Made by a program: the position numbers and the translations under genes. Source: JANOAR01 sp031411235 (GTDB taxonomy: Bacteria > Verrucomicrobiota > Verrucomicrobiia > Verrucomicrobiales > Verrucomicrobiaceae). From it: a stretch of 17,619 nt of DNA. The notes under the pieces were generated by a model. It ran no database searches. It was given only the letters and a program-made list of their open reading frames with translations, and was not told the DNA's origin. Positions 15,828 through 17,619 of this stretch are shown here, in pieces; position 1 is the first letter of the stretch, and each line of letters begins with the position of its first letter. The stretch covers positions 1 through 17,619 of the forward strand of contig JANOAR010000027.1 of NCBI GenBank assembly GCA_031411235.1, read 5' to 3'.

Positions 15828-16726
15828 GCCCAGCCCATCCACTGCTTCAGCACCGCGAGATCACGCTTGTAGGCAGCGAGGCTGTCCTTCACGAAGTCGG
15901 GGTTTTTGACTTGGCCTACCATGTACTCCGTGTGCAGGGAAATGGGGCCAGCGAATTTGCGCTTGAGCAGATTTTTCGCGTAGTCGGGGCTCGCCTGGCC
16001 CGTGCCCAGCGGCACACCTTCGGCTTTGCCAGGGCCGATCCACTTCACGTCCTTGAAGTAGGCGCACTGCAAGTGCTCGCCAATGAGCGCCATGTTCAGC
16101 GGCCAGCTCAGCCCGCCCTCCACGGTCGCGTGGTAGATGTCGAAGGCGAAGCCGAAGTGCTTGGGCTCGTAGTCCTTCATGATGCTGAAGGCGTCCCAGA
16201 TGGGCGCAGCGAAGTAGTCCTTGCCACTGTGGTTTTGGATCAGCGGCTGGATACCGATCTCGGTGCTCATCTGCACCAAGTCTTTGATCATGGGCCGCCA
16301 CTCGTCGATCTGCGGCAGGATGGGCTTGGTGAGGTCATACTTGAAGTAGAGCATCCGGTAGCGCTTGATGCCCAGCGCCTTGGCGGTGCGCAGCACTTGC
16401 TCGGTGTTTTGTTCCTTGCTCACCTGGTTGATGCCAGAGGTCATGATGGTGATCTCCAGCCCACGCTTCTTCAGCGCGTCGGCAAGCTTTGGCAGGTCTT
16501 CCGTCACGCGCTCAGGCTCCACATGGCCCTTGGGCCGGATAGGAGCCTCAATGCCATCCAGCCCCACCTCGGCAGCGATGTCCGCGATCTGGTCAAAGCT
16601 AAGGCCTTGCAGATGCTTGGTGAAAGCACAGAGCTTATTTTTCCGAGGGCCTGGCGCAGTGACGGCAAAGGCAGGTGCAGCCGCAGCAAGAGCAGCGGTG
16701 TGGAGGAAGTGGCGGCGAGTGGTCAT
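15824..16726 (-). CDS. Tat-exported sugar phosphate isomerase/epimerase (TIM barrel)
   Basis: The 300-residue protein starts MTTRRHFLHTAALAAAAPAFA, a twin-arginine signal (TRRHFL) with likely cleavage near residue 21. The mature part is an AP-endonuclease-2/xylose-isomerase-like TIM barrel: GLDGIEAPI (Glu60), IQNHSGKDYF (His166), GFAFDIYHATVEGG (Asp196, His199), CAYFKDVKW (Asp226) and HTEYMVG (Glu267), the usual set of metal and substrate ligands. Such exported epimerases are very common in Verrucomicrobiota and Planctomycetes and are thought to act on sugars or inositols; the substrate is unknown. The start is fixed by the signal peptide. No Shine-Dalgarno is visible. A hairpin overlaps its stop codon. 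Confidence 0.93.
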   Translation of the reverse strand: MTTRRHFLHTAALAAAAPAFAVTAPGPRKNKLCAFTKHLQGLSFDQIADIAAEVGLDGIEAPIRPKGHVEPERVTEDLPKLADALKKRGLEITIMTSGINQVSKEQNTEQVLRTAKALGIKRYRMLYFKYDLTKPILPQIDEWRPMIKDLVQMSTEIGIQPLIQNHSGKDYFAAPIWDAFSIMKDYEPKHFGFAFDIYHATVEGGLSWPLNMALIGEHLQCAYFKDVKWIGPGKAEGVPLGTGQASPDYAKNLLKRKFAGPISLHTEYMVGQVKNPDFVKDSLAAYKRDLAVLKQWMGWA

Positions 16727-16939
16727 GGCGTGGGACTTGGGGCGGGGAGCTGTAAAGTTTGGCGATGGCGGAAACGATTTCGTCGTCGTGGTTCCTGCAC
16801 GGCGAGTTTGAAGAATCTACTTGTTTAGCACCGTGATTCTCGCGGCTTCTGCTGTTCTAAATAGTTGATAGGACGAATACTTGGCACTCATGGCCCGAAT
16901 GATCTTATGACAATCGTCGTTGGCGGCGTGGTCGTCACG
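16727..16939. other. intergenic region between the epimerase gene and the CRISPR array
   Basis: No gene is supported in these 213 bases. The part next to 16727 should hold the epimerase promoter (minus strand). AT-rich sequence at about 16848-16880 could be a promoter or a leader or trailer of the array. I looked for a further repeat copy one period to the left of the first recognised repeat and found none. Confidence 0.5.
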
Positions 16940-17619
16940 CCTTCATGGAGCCGTGGCGGTGAAGCCACGGATGGCCAGCTGGCGGCGTTGATTGTCGCCT
17001 CTCTGACGGCCTTCAATGGAGCCGTGGCGGCGAAGCCACGGATGGTGTAGCGGTTGTATTGCAGGTCGATCTGCTCGCACCTTCAATGGAGCCGTGGCGG
17101 TGAAGCCACGGATGGCGGGTGTTGCCGAGGTTGCGAGTCGCGAGCCACTCCCTACAATGGAGCCGTGACGTTGAAGCCACGGATGGTCGACTCAGGGACG
17201 TGCCAATGTAAGGCGGAAGTGTCCTTCAATGGAGCCGTGGCGGTGAAGCCACGGATGGAGCGGCTTTTTGTGTCATGCCGCGCAACGGCGCATCCTTCAA
17301 TGGAGCCGAGGCGGTGAAGCCACGGATGGGCTGATCCGGTGGTGGAGGCGGCGAAGCGCGGGGGCCTTCAATGGAGCCGTGGCGGCGAAGCCACGGATGG
17401 GGCGGCTGGGCGCTGAGGGCGTCGGCGGCGTCTTGCCTTCAATGGAGCCGTGGCGGTGAAACCACGGATGGATGGGAAAGGCGACGGTGGCATTCAGCGG
17501 GATCGTCCTTCAATGGAGCCGGGGCGGTGAAGACACGGATGGACGATTTCGTAAAACTCAGGCACCACAAAGAGGACCCTTCAATGGAGCCGTGGCGGTG
17601 AAGCCACGGATGGTCTTGC
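16940..17619. CRISPR. CRISPR array, ten repeats visible, continuing past the right edge
   Basis: Ten 36-base repeats start at 16940, 17010, 17080, 17151, 17223, 17294, 17364, 17436, 17507 and 17578; the first is 35 bases long. The nine complete spacers are 34-36 bases and unrelated to each other, and a tenth is cut by the window edge. The repeat opens CCTTCAATGGAG, has a 7-bp stem CCGTGGC/GCCACGG (repeat positions 13-19 and 26-32) around GGTGAA, and ends ATGG. Copies 3, 5 and 10 match the consensus; 1 has one A deleted; 2 and 7 have T22C in the loop; 4 has T4A, G18A and G21T; 6 has T16A; 8 has G26A; 9 has T16G and C27A. The left end is a true array end, since no copy precedes 16940. No cas gene is in the window. 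The reverse complement ends ...CTCCATTGAAGG, which recalls type I-U/I-G repeats; this typing is from memory and uncertain. Confidence 0.97.

Noticed and set aside
16885..16904. CACTCATGGCCCG as a further degenerate CRISPR repeat
   Set aside because: It is about 55 bases from the first repeat instead of 70, and the hairpin part is absent.
16865..17601. Open frames across the right end encoding repeated QWSRGGEATDG-like peptides
   Set aside because: They are the CRISPR repeat translated at a period of about 70 bases; frames change between copies and there is no start or family support.

Overview
This window looks like a chromosomal segment of a Verrucomicrobiota bacterium, plausibly Verrucomicrobiaceae or a Prosthecobacter relative; that assignment is an inference from gene content. 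The markers are a Pirellula/Verrucomicrobium-type secreted dehydrogenase with a C-terminal CxxCH heme domain, an SHD1 domain fused to a serine hydrolase, a secreted PQQ-like beta-propeller with an EDWPQWRG start, a Tat-exported sugar phosphate isomerase/epimerase, and GC-rich DNA. Most of it is ordinary core and envelope gene content in mixed orientation. No ribosomal RNA, tRNA, integrase, transposase or insertion sequence was seen.

Layout. Positions 2-3142 (+) hold the 3' part of a large secreted dehydrogenase/cytochrome c fusion, followed by serA (3245-4858, +) for serine synthesis. A secreted SHD1/beta-lactamase-fold hydrolase (5001-6311, -) is divergent from rpsU (6450-6683, +), which ends at a strong intrinsic terminator. 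A secreted SEL1-repeat protein (6789-7964, +), a 78-aa zinc-ribbon protein (7996-8232, +), an outer-membrane beta-barrel protein (8496-9311, +) with its own strong terminator, and a secreted protein of unknown function (9409-10251, +) follow. An ABC-F ATPase (10302-11912, -) is divergent from a Uma2-type nuclease (12000-12659, +). A PQQ-like propeller (12703-14004, +) converges with a fused two-domain ABC permease (14013-15707, -) and a Tat-exported epimerase (15824-16726, -). From 16940 to the right edge there is a CRISPR array of ten visible repeats that continues out of the window; no cas gene is present.

Points worth a second look: (1) the CRISPR array, in which only three of ten repeats are identical to the consensus and four carry uncompensated changes in the hairpin stem; (2) rpsU, the only gene whose homology-supported start has a good Shine-Dalgarno sequence, reminiscent of S21 autoregulation described in Bacteroidetes; (3) short REP-like palindromes read in frame inside a low-complexity linker of the dehydrogenase, two of them carried on a tandem 66-bp duplication; (4) a fused ABC permease with no ATPase or binding-protein gene beside it. 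Apart from those leads I do not see a clearly new multi-gene system inside the window. The most likely place for one is just beyond the right edge, where the genes serving the CRISPR array may lie.
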